Positions 38,729 to 48,886 are shown, counted from the first letter of the stretch. The stretch is 64,000 nucleotides of DNA from Bradyrhizobium sp. ORS 278 (GCF_000026145.1 NC_009445.1:1240001-1304000); one strand, 5' to 3'. The notes: generated by a model not told the origin, from the sequence alone. Made by a program: numbers and translations.

Positions 38729-39013
38729 ATGCTCAGCGCCCAGTCCGACGTCCAGGTCGATACGCCCGAGGTTCGTGTCACTGAATGGAGGTTGGCACCG
38801 GGCAGCGCGACCGGCCGGCACGTCCACGGAATGGACTATGTGATCGTACCCGTGACCGCCGGGGAGATGACGATCGTGGCGCCATCGGGCGAGCGCTCGA
38901 AGGCGCAGCTCGCGGTCGGGAAATCCTATTTCCGCAAAGCCGGCGTCGAACACGATGTGCTGAACGAGACCGGTTCCGAGATCGTTTTCCTCGAAGTCGA
39001 GCTGAAGCCCTAA
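38729..39013 (+). CDS. Small cupin-domain protein
   Basis: A 94-residue single-domain cupin. The first cupin motif is APGSATGRHVHGMDYVIVPVTAGEMTI with two His, and the second is SYFRKAGVEHDVLNETGSEIVFLEVEL with a further His, so a metal-binding barrel is likely. Such small cupins have many roles and none can be assigned. The ATG at 38729 follows the ChaA-like stop by 16 bp, so it is probably cotranscribed. Confidence 0.8.
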   Translation: MLSAQSDVQVDTPEVRVTEWRLAPGSATGRHVHGMDYVIVPVTAGEMTIVAPSGERSKAQLAVGKSYFRKAGVEHDVLNETGSEIVFLEVELKP

Positions 39014-39249
39014 CCATTTGTTTACCGGCATGCCGCTGATTGTGGTATCGTAAGCCGGTGATCCGGAAACCTGCGGCGCGTCCGAGCGGTCTCGGATTAC
39101 AGCCCAGCTCCGGTCTCAAAGGCTTTCAGGAAAACGACTTTTCGCGGTTCACCGATTTGCGCTTGGCGCCGATGGAGCCGCGGAGAGTGGGGAATGGTCC
39201 CTTAATTGTGCCTCAAAGTTCCCGCAAATACCGCGCGGGAGTGGTCAGC

Positions 39250-40149
39250 ATGCTGAAATATCTCACCAAGTTTGCCCTGGAGATCATCCCGTCGGTGCTC
39301 GCCACCATCATCGGGGCTTACATTGTCAACCACTACATCAATACCAAGCCTGATTCGCCACCTTCGACTGTGGCGTCCGTCGCATCGGCCGCCTATGCCA
39401 AGCTGACTGGATCCAAATCCGGGTCCAAGGCTGAGACTCCCAGGGCGCTCGAGAAGACCGACGGCGGCAAGATCGAGGCCAAGTCTGAGAAGCCGGCTGA
39501 GACATCGGCCGAGATCTCGAATTTACCCGTGCCCGGCATCAAGGCGAAGGGCGTTTCCGAGAAGTCGCTCTCGGAAAAGGCCGCTGAGAAGGCGGTCGAG
39601 GTGAAGCCGACCGAGACGGCCAGCCTGCCGGCCGAAACGGCGCGCCATCCGGTTTCGCCACGCGAGAAGCTGATTGCCCGCGGCACGCCGGCCGAGGCGC
39701 CGGCGGCCCAGCCGGAGGAGCGTCGTGACGCGGCCGATCTTGCTCGCGCCGCGATCGAGCGCTTGCGCGCCAGCGAGAGCAAGACCGCCGGAGAGAGACC
39801 GACGGCCGAAAAGCCAGCCGACGTGGCGCGTGAGCCCTCGCGCATCGTGACGGCCGCGCCTCAAGTGTCACCCGTGCGTCCGCTGCCGCCTCCGATCACC
39901 GTGTCGACGCCGCCGGCCGATCCGACCGTTGCCGCGGCCGGTGCGCCCGGCGCGGCGCCGTCCTACACGGGATCGCTGCAACCCGACGGCCGGCCGACGC
40001 CGCCGGCCGAGATTCCGGTCCAGCAATTGCGGCCACTCGATCTGCGCGCCGACAAGTCAGATCCGTCGATCAAGGACCAGATGTCGAGCGTGGCGCAGGA
40101 CATGGTGTCGGCAGCCAAGTCGGTGTTCCACTCGGTGCTGCCGAAGTAG
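39250..40149 (+). CDS. Hypothetical single-TM protein with long disordered tail
   Basis: A 299-residue protein that I do not recognise. One membrane helix near the N-terminus (KFALEIIPSVLATIIGAYIV, about 6-25) is followed by some 250 residues of low-complexity sequence rich in Ala, Lys, Glu and Pro (KLTGSKSGSKAETPRALEK, EKSLSEKAAEKAVEVKPTE), ending in a short ordered-looking part (QMSSVAQDMVSAAKSVFHSVLPK). Topology suggests an inner-membrane anchor with a periplasmic tail. The start at 39250 has GGGAG upstream; a longer frame goes back to 39040. A good terminator follows. Confidence 0.65.
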   Translation: MLKYLTKFALEIIPSVLATIIGAYIVNHYINTKPDSPPSTVASVASAAYAKLTGSKSGSKAETPRALEKTDGGKIEAKSEKPAETSAEISNLPVPGIKAKGVSEKSLSEKAAEKAVEVKPTETASLPAETARHPVSPREKLIARGTPAEAPAAQPEERRDAADLARAAIERLRASESKTAGERPTAEKPADVAREPSRIVTAAPQVSPVRPLPPPITVSTPPADPTVAAAGAPGAAPSYTGSLQPDGRPTPPAEIPVQQLRPLDLRADKSDPSIKDQMSSVAQDMVSAAKSVFHSVLPK

Positions 40150-40172
40150 CTCATCCGATCGATCACAGCAGC

Positions 40173-40206
40173 AAAAGCGGCGGCCCTCAAGGGCGCCGCT
40201 TTTTTT
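40173..40206 (+). terminator. Strong terminator after the single-TM hypothetical gene
   Basis: AAAAGCGGCGGCCC (40173-40186) pairs with GGGCGCCGCTTTT (40191-40203) with one bulged base, and the T-run continues to 40206. Confidence 0.85.
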
Positions 40207-40302
40207 CTCGCTCATGCAAGAGCTGGAGCGTTCGGCTCGCGGGCGAGCCGGTGATCTCGGGGCGGGGACGAGCACCGCGGGGGATGCGGTCAGCCAAACG
40301 CC

Positions 40303-40328
40303 AAAAAGCGCGGGCTGATGGCCCGCGC
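40303..40328 (-). terminator. Terminator after rpsU
   Basis: On the - strand GCGCGGGC (40328-40321) pairs with GCCCGCGC (40315-40308) around a 5-nt loop and is followed by TTTTT (40307-40303), about 30 bp past the rpsU stop. Confidence 0.85.
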
Positions 40329-40359
40329 CTTCAAACGTCTCCAGATGACTGCGTTCAGA

Positions 40360-40662
40360 TCAGCGCGGTGCGCCGGGGCGGGCGCCTGCGCCCGGACCGC
40401 GGCCAGCGCCACGATCACCGCCGGGGCCAGCGCCGAACACCGGCTTCGGCTTCATCGGCAGCAGGCCTTCACGCTGCAGCTTCTTGCGGGCCAGCTTGCG
40501 CGCACGGCGCACGGCTTCGGCCTTCTCGCGGGCTTTCTTCTCAGAGGGCTTCTCGTAATGGCCGCGGAGCTTCATCTCGCGGAAAATGCCCTCGCGCTGC
40601 ATCTTCTTCTTGAGCGCCTTGAGGGCTTGATCGACATTGTTATCGCGAACGAGAACCTGCAC
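40360..40662 (-). CDS. rpsU: 30S ribosomal protein S21
   Basis: A 100-residue ribosomal protein. The conserved S21 core is [61 protein letters not shown]. The C-terminus carries a Gly/Arg/Pro-rich extension ([21 protein letters not shown]) that makes it longer than the ~70-residue enterobacterial form, a common trait in rhizobia. The start is a GTG at 40662 with AAAGAGGA upstream. It is encoded downstream of purK with 167 bp between, probably with its own promoter. Confidence 0.95.
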   Translation of the reverse strand: MQVLVRDNNVDQALKALKKKMQREGIFREMKLRGHYEKPSEKKAREKAEAVRRARKLARKKLQREGLLPMKPKPVFGAGPGGDRGAGRGPGAGARPGAPR

Positions 40663-40829
40663 GCGGCATCCTCTTTCTCAGTCTATCGGTTTGAAATCTG
40701 CTGAAAGTCAGGGCCGGCAGAAGGCCTCGCCCTTAACCTTGAGGGCGCCCGTGTATCAGACATGCGCAACGCTGTCCACCCGCTGATAGGCTCTTAACGC
40801 CAAAGTTAGCACTTCAGATCTGGTATATT

Positions 40830-41939
40830 TCAGCCCATCCGGGGCGGGAGCGGCGAGACCTGCGTCACATGGCCCATCTTGCGGCCCGGGCGGGGGGCGC
40901 CCTTGCCATAGAGGTGAACGGTCGCTCCGGGAACGGTCAGCCACTGCTCATAGCTGTCGATCTCATCGCCGATCAGATTGGTCATCGTGACATGGCCATG
41001 GCGCACTGGTTTGCCGAGAGGCCAGCCAGCGATCGCCCGGATGTGCTGTTCGAACTGCGAGATGGACGCGCCGTCGAGCGTCCAATGGCCGGAATTGTGC
41101 ACCCGTGGCGCAATCTCGTTGACAACCACGCCGGGTTTAGGCCCAGCGGTCACGACGAACATCTCCACCGCGAGGACCCCCACATAGTCCAGTGCCGTCG
41201 CGATCCGGCTGGCGATGTCCCGGGCCTCGTCAGCGAGCGCGTCCGGAATGGAAGCGGGTGCCCGCGACACCTTGAGAATGTGATCGCGATGCTCGTTCTC
41301 GGTGACGTCGAAGCATTCGACCTGGCCATCGGCGGCACGCGCAGCCACTACGGAGATCTCGCGCTCGAAGGGCACGAAGGCCTCGAGGATGGCGGATTTG
41401 GTGCCGAGCTCGGCCCAGATCCGTTCGAGGTCGTCGCCCTGGCGGATCTTGACCTGACCCTTGCCGTCGTAGCCGAAGCGGCGGGTTTTCAGCACGGCCG
41501 GCAGGCCGATGCGCAGGATGGCCTCTCGCAATGTGCCGACCGACGAGACGTCGGCGTAATTGGCGGTGTGGATGCCCAGCGAGGTGACGAAATCCTTTTC
41601 CGTCAGTCGGTCCTGGGTGGTCTCCAGCGCGGAGCGGCTGGGCAGCACGGGACGTCGTGCGGCCAGGACCAGCGCCGCCGCCGACGGGACGTTTTCGAAC
41701 TCGTAGGTGACGACGTCGACGTCGTTCGCGAACAATTCCAGCGCCTCGACGTCCGCATATTCGGCGCAGGTGGCGTTCAGGACCACGTCAAAGGCCGGCG
41801 AGTCAGGGTCGGGCGAGAACACCTGGCAACGCAGTCCGAGCCGCGCGGCCGCCAACGCCAGCATGCGGCCGAGCTGGCCGCCGCCGAGAATGCCGATGGT
41901 GTCCCCGGGCTTGAGCTTCACCCGATTGGAGCCGGTCAC
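40830..41939 (-). CDS. purK: N5-carboxyaminoimidazole ribonucleotide synthase
   Basis: A 369-residue ATP-grasp enzyme of purine synthesis. It carboxylates AIR with bicarbonate and ATP to give N5-CAIR. Features: the N-terminal [20 protein letters not shown] (16-35), [13 protein letters not shown], the ATP-grasp segment [32 protein letters not shown] and [17 protein letters not shown]. The GTG start at 41939 overlaps the purE stop by four bases, so the two are coupled. Confidence 0.95.
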   Translation of the reverse strand: MTGSNRVKLKPGDTIGILGGGQLGRMLALAAARLGLRCQVFSPDPDSPAFDVVLNATCAEYADVEALELFANDVDVVTYEFENVPSAAALVLAARRPVLPSRSALETTQDRLTEKDFVTSLGIHTANYADVSSVGTLREAILRIGLPAVLKTRRFGYDGKGQVKIRQGDDLERIWAELGTKSAILEAFVPFEREISVVAARAADGQVECFDVTENEHRDHILKVSRAPASIPDALADEARDIASRIATALDYVGVLAVEMFVVTAGPKPGVVVNEIAPRVHNSGHWTLDGASISQFEQHIRAIAGWPLGKPVRHGHVTMTNLIGDEIDSYEQWLTVPGATVHLYGKGAPRPGRKMGHVTQVSPLPPRMG

Positions 41940-42424
41940 GCCGCGCCCTCCGGACGTTCGGCGATGGCGTTGGTCTGCGACTGCCGCCAGGCGGAGAGAC
42001 GCTCGGCCAGCGCCGGGTCCGACAGCGCCAGGACGCTTGCCGCCAGCAGGGCCGCATTGATCGCGCCGGACTTCCCGATGGCGAGCGTGCCGACCGGAAT
42101 GCCGGCGGGCATCTGAACAATCGAATACAGCGAATCGACCCCGGACAGCGCCTTGGACTCGACGGGAACGCCGAACACGGGCAGCTCGGTCAGGGACGCC
42201 GTCATGCCGGGAAGGTGGGCTGCGCCGCCGGCGCCGGCAATCACGACCTGGAATCCGGCCGCCTTGGCTCCTTTCGCGAAAGCATACAGCCGGTCCGGCG
42301 TGCGGTGGGCCGAGACGATGCGGGCGTCATAGCTCACGCCCAGCGCGCCGAGTGTTTCGGCGGCATGGCGCATGGTATCCCAGTCCGACTGGCTTCCCAT
42401 GATGATGGCGATCGGGGCGGTCAT
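41936..42424 (-). CDS. purE: N5-carboxyaminoimidazole ribonucleotide mutase
   Basis: A 162-residue enzyme converting N5-CAIR to CAIR, acting after PurK. Signature: [44 protein letters not shown], then [19 protein letters not shown] and [48 protein letters not shown]. The start at 42424 fits the family N-terminus; the longer open frame is not coding. It is divergent from the diguanylate cyclase gene, with 87 bp between. Confidence 0.95.
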   Translation of the reverse strand: MTAPIAIIMGSQSDWDTMRHAAETLGALGVSYDARIVSAHRTPDRLYAFAKGAKAAGFQVVIAGAGGAAHLPGMTASLTELPVFGVPVESKALSGVDSLYSIVQMPAGIPVGTLAIGKSGAINAALLAASVLALSDPALAERLSAWRQSQTNAIAERPEGAA

Positions 42425-42511
42425 GACCTCAATTCTTCTCGGGAATCCATCAGCATGGGCCGGAGTATAGGATCGGTCCCGACAGCGGCAAGCCATGGCA
42501 TGGAGGTCTGA

Positions 42512-43243
42512 ATGGACTATCCTGTCTTGGTTAAACCCGGCAAGTCCAAACTCGGGGCGGTAGGGAATCGGATGAAGAAGAGGCGCATGACGACGGCGGG
42601 ACCAGCCGGAAAGCGCGGAACCCGCTACCGTCCAAGAGCATCGAGGCCCGGGCGGGCGCCGAAATCGGAGGCGGTCCCCCCAGGCGCGCGACAGACGATC
42701 CGGCGTCTCAAGGCCGAGCTGGCAGCAGCCCGGCTCCGGATCGAGGAGTTGACCGCCACGGCTGAGCGCGATTTCCTGCTCGACATCTTCAACCGGCGTG
42801 GCTTTGCCCGCGAGCTGCACCGCTCGATCGCGTTCATCAAACGCTACGATGCCACCGGCGCGCTGGTCGTGCTCGATGTCGATCGGCTGAAGCCGATCAA
42901 CGATACGTTCGGCCATGCCGCCGGCGACGAGGTCCTCAAGGCCGTGGCGCGCGTCCTCAGTGAGGAGGTTCGTTCCTCCGACGTCATCGGGCGGCTCGGC
43001 GGCGACGAGTTCGGCGTGCTGCTATGGCATCTCAGCGAGACCGACGCGCGCATCAAGGCGGCGGCGCTGGAGGAGGCCATCGACATGTTGAGCTTCACTT
43101 TCGGCGACCAGACGGTCAGGGCAGGCGCATCGGCGGGCGTGGCCTTGCTGGACAAGCGCGTCAATCCGGTGCGCGCGCTCGAGGAGGCCGATCGCGCGAT
43201 GTACATCCGCAAGGCGCAGCGCAGGCGCGAGAGCCGTGGTTGA
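42512..43243 (+). CDS. Soluble GGDEF diguanylate cyclase
   Basis: A 243-residue protein with no membrane segment. A basic N-terminus ([21 protein letters not shown]) and a short coiled coil ([26 protein letters not shown], about 62-87) precede a GGDEF domain. [11 protein letters not shown] (GGDEF at 163-167) is intact, with [22 protein letters not shown] upstream and RSSD as inhibitory-site RxxD motif, so it should make cyclic di-GMP with product inhibition. It lacks a sensor domain; the coiled coil probably mediates dimerisation. The basic tail may bind nucleic acid or membrane. Confidence 0.88.
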   Translation: MDYPVLVKPGKSKLGAVGNRMKKRRMTTAGPAGKRGTRYRPRASRPGRAPKSEAVPPGARQTIRRLKAELAAARLRIEELTATAERDFLLDIFNRRGFARELHRSIAFIKRYDATGALVVLDVDRLKPINDTFGHAAGDEVLKAVARVLSEEVRSSDVIGRLGGDEFGVLLWHLSETDARIKAAALEEAIDMLSFTFGDQTVRAGASAGVALLDKRVNPVRALEEADRAMYIRKAQRRRESRG

Positions 43244-43331
43244 TCGAGGCAGCGGTAATCGTAACCATTGTTCAAGGGCAGCTGACGCTGTGCGGTCGCC
43301 TTGCTGCCCACGTCGCGCCGCGGTCGGCGAG

Positions 43332-43583
43332 TCATAACTCGCCGAGATTATCGGGGAGCTCTCCGAATTTGTGCAGGAGTTGCGCGTCGCTGAACTCGCC
43401 GATCATCGGATCGCCACTGCGGCTGAAGGCGATGGCGCCGATGTTGTCCGGCAGGCGCGACATCGCCTCCGCACGACGGAGCGCTGCGCTCGAGCTCTGA
43501 CACTCTTCGGCGGCTCCCGCGACCAGCGTGCCGAGCTCGTCTCGCCTGAAAGGCATGGCGACGTAATAGGTGACGTCAGGCAT
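43332..43583 (-). CDS. Small hypothetical protein (83 aa)
   Basis: An 83-residue protein that I do not recognise: VTYYVAMPFRRDELGTLVAGAAEECQSSSAALRRAEAMSRLPDNIGAIAFSRSGDPMIGEFSDAQLLHKFG. The mix of beta-like and helical stretches and normal codon use suggest a real cytosolic protein. The ending pattern (IGAIAFSRSGDPMIGEFSDAQLLHKFG) reads like a compact domain. Its neighbours are also small proteins on the same strand. Confidence 0.6.
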   Translation of the reverse strand: MPDVTYYVAMPFRRDELGTLVAGAAEECQSSSAALRRAEAMSRLPDNIGAIAFSRSGDPMIGEFSDAQLLHKFGELPDNLGEL

Positions 43584-43658
43584 CGCCCGCTCCTTCTCGT
43601 GACGAGGCTCATAGTCAGTGCAGCGCGATCGCGCGAGACGCCTCGAACATCGCCGGTG

Positions 43659-43880
43659 TCACGCGGCGTTGCTCTGTGGGTCGTCCGACGCCGTGTTCGG
43701 CATGCATCCGCAAGAAATTGCGGCGCGCAGCTCCTGCAATTCCAGCTCAAGATACTCGTTTGCCATGATCAGCGCCTTGATGGTCGAGCGCAGATTGCCG
43801 TCGCACATGGCGATCGCCTGATCGCAGGCCTGTTCGTAGAGGCGGTCGTGCGGAGAAAAGGGAGCGGGCATCAGATCCAT
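43659..43880 (-). CDS. Small hypothetical protein (73 aa)
   Basis: A 73-residue mostly helical protein: HDRLYEQACDQAIAMCDGNLRSTIKALIMANEYLELELQELRAAIS followed by a Cys-Gly-Cys end (SCGCMPNTASDD). It resembles small conserved rhizobial proteins of unknown function. It lies 75 bp upstream of the 83-residue gene on the same strand and may share its transcript. Confidence 0.6.
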   Translation of the reverse strand: MDLMPAPFSPHDRLYEQACDQAIAMCDGNLRSTIKALIMANEYLELELQELRAAISCGCMPNTASDDPQSNAA

Positions 43881-44011
43881 CCTGCGATGTGAGGGCGTGA
43901 CCGAGTGGCCCGATTGTTCTTGTTTTGTTCCGATTTGTCAAGATCCCTCAAGCGTCACTGCAATCCCTAACAAGGACAGGATCGCTGACCCGCGCCGCCA
44001 AGTCGATGAGG

Positions 44012-44218
44012 TCAGGCGATGATGTCAGGCGTGATCTGGTCTTCGATGAAAGCGATCCGATCGCGTAGCAGAAGCTTCCGCTTCTTCAACCGTTGCAGCC
44101 GCAACAAATCCGGAGCGGGCGATTGATGCAAAGCGTCAATCGCCGCGTCGAGATCGCGGTGCTCCTGCTGCAGGCGTGCGAGTTCAGCCTGCAGTTCGCG
44201 CTCGTCTTGGTCAGCCAT
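44012..44218 (-). CDS. DUF465 (YdcH-like) protein
   Basis: A 68-residue helical hairpin of the DUF465 family: ELQAELARLQQEHRDLDAAIDALHQSPAPDLLRLQRLKKRKLLLRDRIAFIEDQI. The LKKRKLxLKDxI motif is characteristic. The family is widespread and has no firm function. A paralogue is encoded divergently 290 bp away. Confidence 0.82.
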   Translation of the reverse strand: MADQDERELQAELARLQQEHRDLDAAIDALHQSPAPDLLRLQRLKKRKLLLRDRIAFIEDQITPDIIA

Positions 44219-44508
44219 GATCTATGATAGCAAAAAGCGGTAGGAAGTGGGACGCCTCGAAAAAGGCGTTGCGAGTATTGCGCTTGCGAAGCTTTCGACG
44301 CAAGTCGCCACGGTGCTGATCTGTGCGGCTGTCCCGTGAATTTCAGGTTTGCGGCGGTTGTAGATTCCTCCGCATCCCCTCACGCTTCGTTACGCACGGC
44401 GCTCAAATTTGCATGTGCGGTGTTTTGGCCCCATCGACAGGTCAAGCGACTTGTGTACACTCATTAGCCCTGGTCGAATCTCAGGTTCACCTACCGAGGA
44501 GGTTTCGA

Positions 44509-44694
44509 ATGGCCATTCAGGCGCATCTCGTTGAACTGGAGCGTAAGCATAAAGTTCTTGAAAGCGAATTGCATGAAGCTCTCCTACACCCATCGACTGA
44601 CGATCTGCGCATCGCCGAGCTGAAACGACGGAAGTTGATGGTCAAGGATGAGATCGAGCGCTTGAGACAGGTCACCACCGAAACACTTCACTGA
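44509..44694 (+). CDS. DUF465 (YdcH-like) protein, second copy
   Basis: A 61-residue helical hairpin: MAIQAHLVELERKHKVLESELHEALLHPSTDDLRIAELKRRKLMVKDEIERLRQ, with the family motif LKRRKLMVKDEI. The start at 44509 is fixed by a strong GAGGAGG eight bases upstream; the open frame extends back to 44323 but without such a site. It is divergent from the other DUF465 gene. The 290 bp between them hold both promoters and no other gene that I can see. Confidence 0.85.
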   Translation: MAIQAHLVELERKHKVLESELHEALLHPSTDDLRIAELKRRKLMVKDEIERLRQVTTETLH

Positions 44695-44862
44695 CATGTG
44701 ACGACAAGAGACGTCACGACCGAACGCCAGATTGCGCGCTGGGATGATGATCAGTCCCATCCCAGGCGCAACTTCCTTAAAGATATGACGAATTGAGCCC
44801 GGCATGCCGCGGCGCGAAGTGAGCGTCGTCCGACAGATAACGCCGCACTGATGGTGAGTTCT

Positions 44863-45966
44863 TCAGATACCGCTGAGTTCGCCGACATGGGCGGCGATCG
44901 CAAGCGATGACGTCAGTCCAGGCGATTCGATTCCGAACAGATTGATGAGTCCGTCTACACCGTGATCGCGCGGTCCCTGAACGACGAAGTCCTGCGACGC
45001 CACCGCGGGAGGGACGATCTTCGGCCTGATCCCCGAATAGCTCGGCATCAGCGCGCCGTCGGGTAGCGTCGGCCAATATTTTCGGATCGCTGGGTAGAAG
45101 CGTTCCGCACGAGCGGGATCGACGGTGTAGTCGATCGTATCGATCCACTCGACGTCAGGGCCGAAGCGGGCCTGGCCCGCCATGTCGAGCGTGAGGTGGA
45201 CGCCGAGTCCGCCGGGTTCCGGCACCGGATAGATCAGACGGCTGAAGGGAGCCTTGGCGCTGCAGCTGAAATAATTGCCCTTGGCGAGATAGGCCGTTGG
45301 CACCAGCTGCGGCGGCATCCCGTCGATCCCTCGTGCCACCGCCGGCGCGCTCAGGCCCGCGGCGTTGACCAGCAGCCGACATGACAACATCATCGGCTGC
45401 TCGCCGCCGGCTTCGAGCTCGATTCCGTCCCCGGTCGCCTTGGCGCGCAGCAGCGGGGTGTGGAAAGCCAAGGCGCCGCCCGCATCCTCGATCTCGCCGC
45501 GCAGCGACAGCATGAAGGCGTGGCTGTCGAGGATCCCGGTGGAGGGCGACAGCAACGCGGCTTCGCAGGCGAGGGCGGGCTCCAACGTCCGCGCCTCGGA
45601 ACCGGTCAGGAGCCGCATGCCTTCGACGCCGTTCGCCTCGGCATGCGCTCGGATGCCCTGCAGCTTCTCGGTCTCCGCCGGGCTGGTCGCAACGATGAGC
45701 TTGCCGCAATTGCGATAGGGAACGCCATGCTCGTCGCAGTAGCGGTAGAGCATCCGCTTGCCGGTCACGCAGAAGCGGGCCATCAGGCTCCCGGCCTTGT
45801 AGTAGATGCCGGCATGGATCACTTCGCTATTGCGAGACGATGTCCCCGTGCCGATGTCCTCGGCGGCCTCGAGGACGATGACTTCACGGCCCGCTCCAGC
45901 CAATTGGCGGGCGATCGCGAGCCCCACGACTCCGGCGCCGATGACGACGCAATCCACTCTATCCAT
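44863..45966 (-). CDS. LhgO-like FAD-dependent oxidoreductase
   Basis: A 367-residue flavoprotein of the DAO family, most like L-2-hydroxyglutarate oxidase/dehydrogenase. It has the FAD-binding [53 protein letters not shown] at the N-terminus, where the [15 protein letters not shown] stretch is typical of LhgO, and [32 protein letters not shown] and [23 protein letters not shown] further on. LhgO repairs the side product L-2-hydroxyglutarate to 2-oxoglutarate. The substrate is inferred from these motifs. The gene is divergent from the next c-di-GMP gene. Confidence 0.85.
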   Translation of the reverse strand: MDRVDCVVIGAGVVGLAIARQLAGAGREVIVLEAAEDIGTGTSSRNSEVIHAGIYYKAGSLMARFCVTGKRMLYRYCDEHGVPYRNCGKLIVATSPAETEKLQGIRAHAEANGVEGMRLLTGSEARTLEPALACEAALLSPSTGILDSHAFMLSLRGEIEDAGGALAFHTPLLRAKATGDGIELEAGGEQPMMLSCRLLVNAAGLSAPAVARGIDGMPPQLVPTAYLAKGNYFSCSAKAPFSRLIYPVPEPGGLGVHLTLDMAGQARFGPDVEWIDTIDYTVDPARAERFYPAIRKYWPTLPDGALMPSYSGIRPKIVPPAVASQDFVVQGPRDHGVDGLINLFGIESPGLTSSLAIAAHVGELSGI

Positions 45967-46177
45967 TCGCGTTTCCGAAACGGTTCCGAGAAGTCATGTT
46001 TCGTTGCAATCTCCGGTGGGCGAAACTCGGTCCGAAGTCCGTCACTCCTTAGCAAAGTATTCATCATAGAACGCCATCGCAGGAATTTGCTTCGTCTTTG
46101 TCGAAGTATGTGGAAACCGTTTACCCGATCCCAACCGGTCGAGCCAGAAGATGCCATCCGGATACCGCGGGTGATTG

Positions 46178-48886
46178 ATGGCTGGCAACGTTTGGCAGGC
46201 GAGCGACCGAAACGCGTTTCGTACGCGTGTCGTTGCGGCCGCAAGGGCCGCCACGATGCTGCTCACGGGGGGGTCGTCGACGTCGGCATGGGCTGCCGGG
46301 CCCGACTTCTCCGTCTCCAGCTATGTCGGCGCTGTCGAGCCCGATGTGCTCTGGAAGGTCGTGATCGGCGGTATTGTCGTATGCGCCTTCCTGGCCTCGG
46401 TCCTGATCTGGATCCACTCCGCCTTGCGGCGCACCAAGCGTGCCCAATTGCGGCGCAACGCCTTCATCAGCTCCGCCCTGAACAATCTGAGTCAGGGCTT
46501 GATGATGACCGACGCCAGCGGCCACGTCGTTTTCTACAACCGCCGCTTCCTCGAGATCTATGGCATGAACCGGGGGGATATTTCTCCGGGTTGCACCGGG
46601 CGGGATCTGGTTGAACTGCGCCGCCAGCGTGGCCTGCTCAAGCTCAGCGTCGACGACTATGCGCGCCAAGCCCGGGAGCCGGAGGGGTCTTTGACCGAAT
46701 TGCCGGATGGCCGCGCGGTGCGCGCCAAGATCTTCCGGCTTCCGACCGGCGGATCGATCGGCATTCACGAAGAGTGCACGGAGCAGCGCCGGCTGGAACG
46801 TGAGCTCGCTTCGACCAAGCAGTTCCTGGAGTCGGTGGTCGACCAGGTTCCGGTCTGTGTCGCGGCCAAGAACATCGACGACGGCCGCTACATCTTCGCC
46901 AACCGCGCCTTCGAGCAGTTCGCGAAGATGCCGCGGGACCGGATCATCGGCAAGCGCCCGAGCGACCTGTTCGGCGACGAGACGGCCGCCGATATCGCGG
47001 CCGCCGACCGCGCCGCGATGCTGGCGCCCGGCACGACCCATCGCAGTGAGCTGGTCGTCAAACGCGGCGACGACAAGCGCATCCTGGAGGCCCACCGGGT
47101 CGTCGCGCGCAACGACAAGAACGAAGCTCAATTTCTGATCGCGCTGTTCGACGACGCGACCGAACGCCGCTCCCTCAGCCTGGAGCTCGAGAAGACCAAG
47201 AAATTCCTGGAGCTCGTGGTCGACAACATCCCGGTCTCGCTGATTGTCGAAAGCGCACGCGACGGCCGCTATCTGCTCGCCAACCGGAGCGCCGAGGTCA
47301 TCCTCAACCGCAAGCGCGAGGACGCCACGGGTCTCACGGCCGCAGATATATTCAACCCGCGCGAGGCGCGGCTGATCATCGCGCGCGACGAGGCGGCGAT
47401 CAGGAAACGCAGCCTGATGACCGAGGAGCATCCGATCTCGACGAAGGACGGCCTGCGCCTGTTCCTCACGCGGCGCGTGACGGTGATGGGCGACGCCGAC
47501 GAGCCGCAATATCTGATCAAGACCTATGAGGACGTCACCGACCGCCGCCAGACCGAATCGCGGATGGCGCACATGGCCTATCATGACGGCCTCACGGATC
47601 TGCCGAACCGCGCCGCCTTCCTGCAGGCGTTGAGCCAGATGATCGAGGCTTGCCGGGATACGGACGAGGAGTTCGCGGTCCTCAATGTCGACCTCAAGGG
47701 TCTGAAGGACGTCAACGATGTCTTCGGCCACGCCATCGGCGACAAGCTGCTTGTCGAGGTCGCACGGCGGGTCCACGCCGTGTCCCGGGGCGGGGTGGTT
47801 TCGCGCCTGTCCGGAGACGAGTTCGGACTGATCATCGACGGCAAGCAGCCGGAGGCGGCCAGGGCGCTGGCGGAACAGCTGGCCGAGGCGATCGCCGTCG
47901 AATTCCAGATCGAGGGCAAGTCGATTCGGACCGCGCTCACCACCGGCATCTCGGTGTTTCCGCATAACGGCTCGGACCCGGCCTCGCTGCTCGCCAATGC
48001 CGGTGCCGCGCTGTTCCGCGCCAAAGCCAAGGCCCGCGGCAGCATCACGTTCTACGAGCCCGAGATGGACCAGCAGATCCGCGATCGCCGGGTCCTGCAC
48101 CAGGAACTCTCGGTCGCGATCAAGCATGGCGAGCTGTCGCTGTACTTCCAGCCGCAGGCGAATTCCGGCCGCACCGTCGATGCCAGCGAGATCACCGGCT
48201 TCGAGGCGCTGGCGCGCTGGCAGCACCCGGTTCGCGGCTTCGTGCCGCCGAGCGACTTCATTCCGCTCGCCGAGGAGAGCGGCCTGATCGTCGAGATGGG
48301 TGAGTGGATCCTGCGCGAGGCTTGCCGCGAGGCGGCGTCCTGGCCGAAGCCGCTGCAGGTCGCGGTCAATCTGTCGCCGGCGCAGTTCGTTCATGGCGAT
48401 CTGGTCGCGCTGGTGCATTCGATCCTGCTCGAGACCGGGCTGTCGCCGGGACGACTCGAACTCGAGATCACCGAGGGCGTGCTGATCGAGGATTTCGATC
48501 GCGGCGTTGCGCTGCTGCGGCGATTGAAGGCGCTGGGTGTCCGCGTCTCGATGGACGATTTCGGCAGCGGCTACTCTTCGCTGAGCTATCTGCAGGCGTT
48601 TCCGTTCGACAAGATCAAGATCGACCGCGCCTTTGTCATGAATCTCGGCCGCAACCCGCAATCGGCAGCGATCATCCGTGCGGTCATCGGTCTCGGTCAC
48701 GGCATGAACATGTCGATCGTGGCCGAAGGTGTCGAGACGCCCGAGCAGCTCGGCTTCCTGGCCGAGCAGGGCTGCGATTCCGTCCAGGGCTACCTGCTCG
48801 GCAAGCCCCTGCCGATCAACAAATATGACGGCGTGGTTGGCCGGGCGCATGACGACGTCGTCGCCACCGTCCGCAAGACCGGCTGA
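46178..48886 (+). CDS. Membrane multi-PAS SGDEF-EAL c-di-GMP protein
   Basis: A 902-residue protein. A hydrophobic segment (VLWKVVIGGIVVCAFLASVLIWI, about 57-80) is followed by three PAS-like blocks (about 95-205, 215-330 and 340-450), a GGDEF domain and an EAL domain. The GGDEF motif reads SGDEF (545-549) and the position of the RxxD inhibitory site holds SRGG, so cyclase activity may be reduced or unregulated. The EAL domain keeps EALARW (676), NLSPAQF, EITEG, DDFGSGYSS, KIDRAF and EGVE, so phosphodiesterase activity is likely. The ATG at 46178 is preferred over the TTG three bases before it. Confidence 0.88.
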   Translation: MAGNVWQASDRNAFRTRVVAAARAATMLLTGGSSTSAWAAGPDFSVSSYVGAVEPDVLWKVVIGGIVVCAFLASVLIWIHSALRRTKRAQLRRNAFISSALNNLSQGLMMTDASGHVVFYNRRFLEIYGMNRGDISPGCTGRDLVELRRQRGLLKLSVDDYARQAREPEGSLTELPDGRAVRAKIFRLPTGGSIGIHEECTEQRRLERELASTKQFLESVVDQVPVCVAAKNIDDGRYIFANRAFEQFAKMPRDRIIGKRPSDLFGDETAADIAAADRAAMLAPGTTHRSELVVKRGDDKRILEAHRVVARNDKNEAQFLIALFDDATERRSLSLELEKTKKFLELVVDNIPVSLIVESARDGRYLLANRSAEVILNRKREDATGLTAADIFNPREARLIIARDEAAIRKRSLMTEEHPISTKDGLRLFLTRRVTVMGDADEPQYLIKTYEDVTDRRQTESRMAHMAYHDGLTDLPNRAAFLQALSQMIEACRDTDEEFAVLNVDLKGLKDVNDVFGHAIGDKLLVEVARRVHAVSRGGVVSRLSGDEFGLIIDGKQPEAARALAEQLAEAIAVEFQIEGKSIRTALTTGISVFPHNGSDPASLLANAGAALFRAKAKARGSITFYEPEMDQQIRDRRVLHQELSVAIKHGELSLYFQPQANSGRTVDASEITGFEALARWQHPVRGFVPPSDFIPLAEESGLIVEMGEWILREACREAASWPKPLQVAVNLSPAQFVHGDLVALVHSILLETGLSPGRLELEITEGVLIEDFDRGVALLRRLKALGVRVSMDDFGSGYSSLSYLQAFPFDKIKIDRAFVMNLGRNPQSAAIIRAVIGLGHGMNMSIVAEGVETPEQLGFLAEQGCDSVQGYLLGKPLPINKYDGVVGRAHDDVVATVRKTG

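Noticed and set aside
46121..48850. Open frame of 909 codons opposite the PAS-SGDEF-EAL gene
   Set aside because: The other strand encodes a full set of PAS, GGDEF and EAL motifs; this frame has the composition of an antisense shadow.
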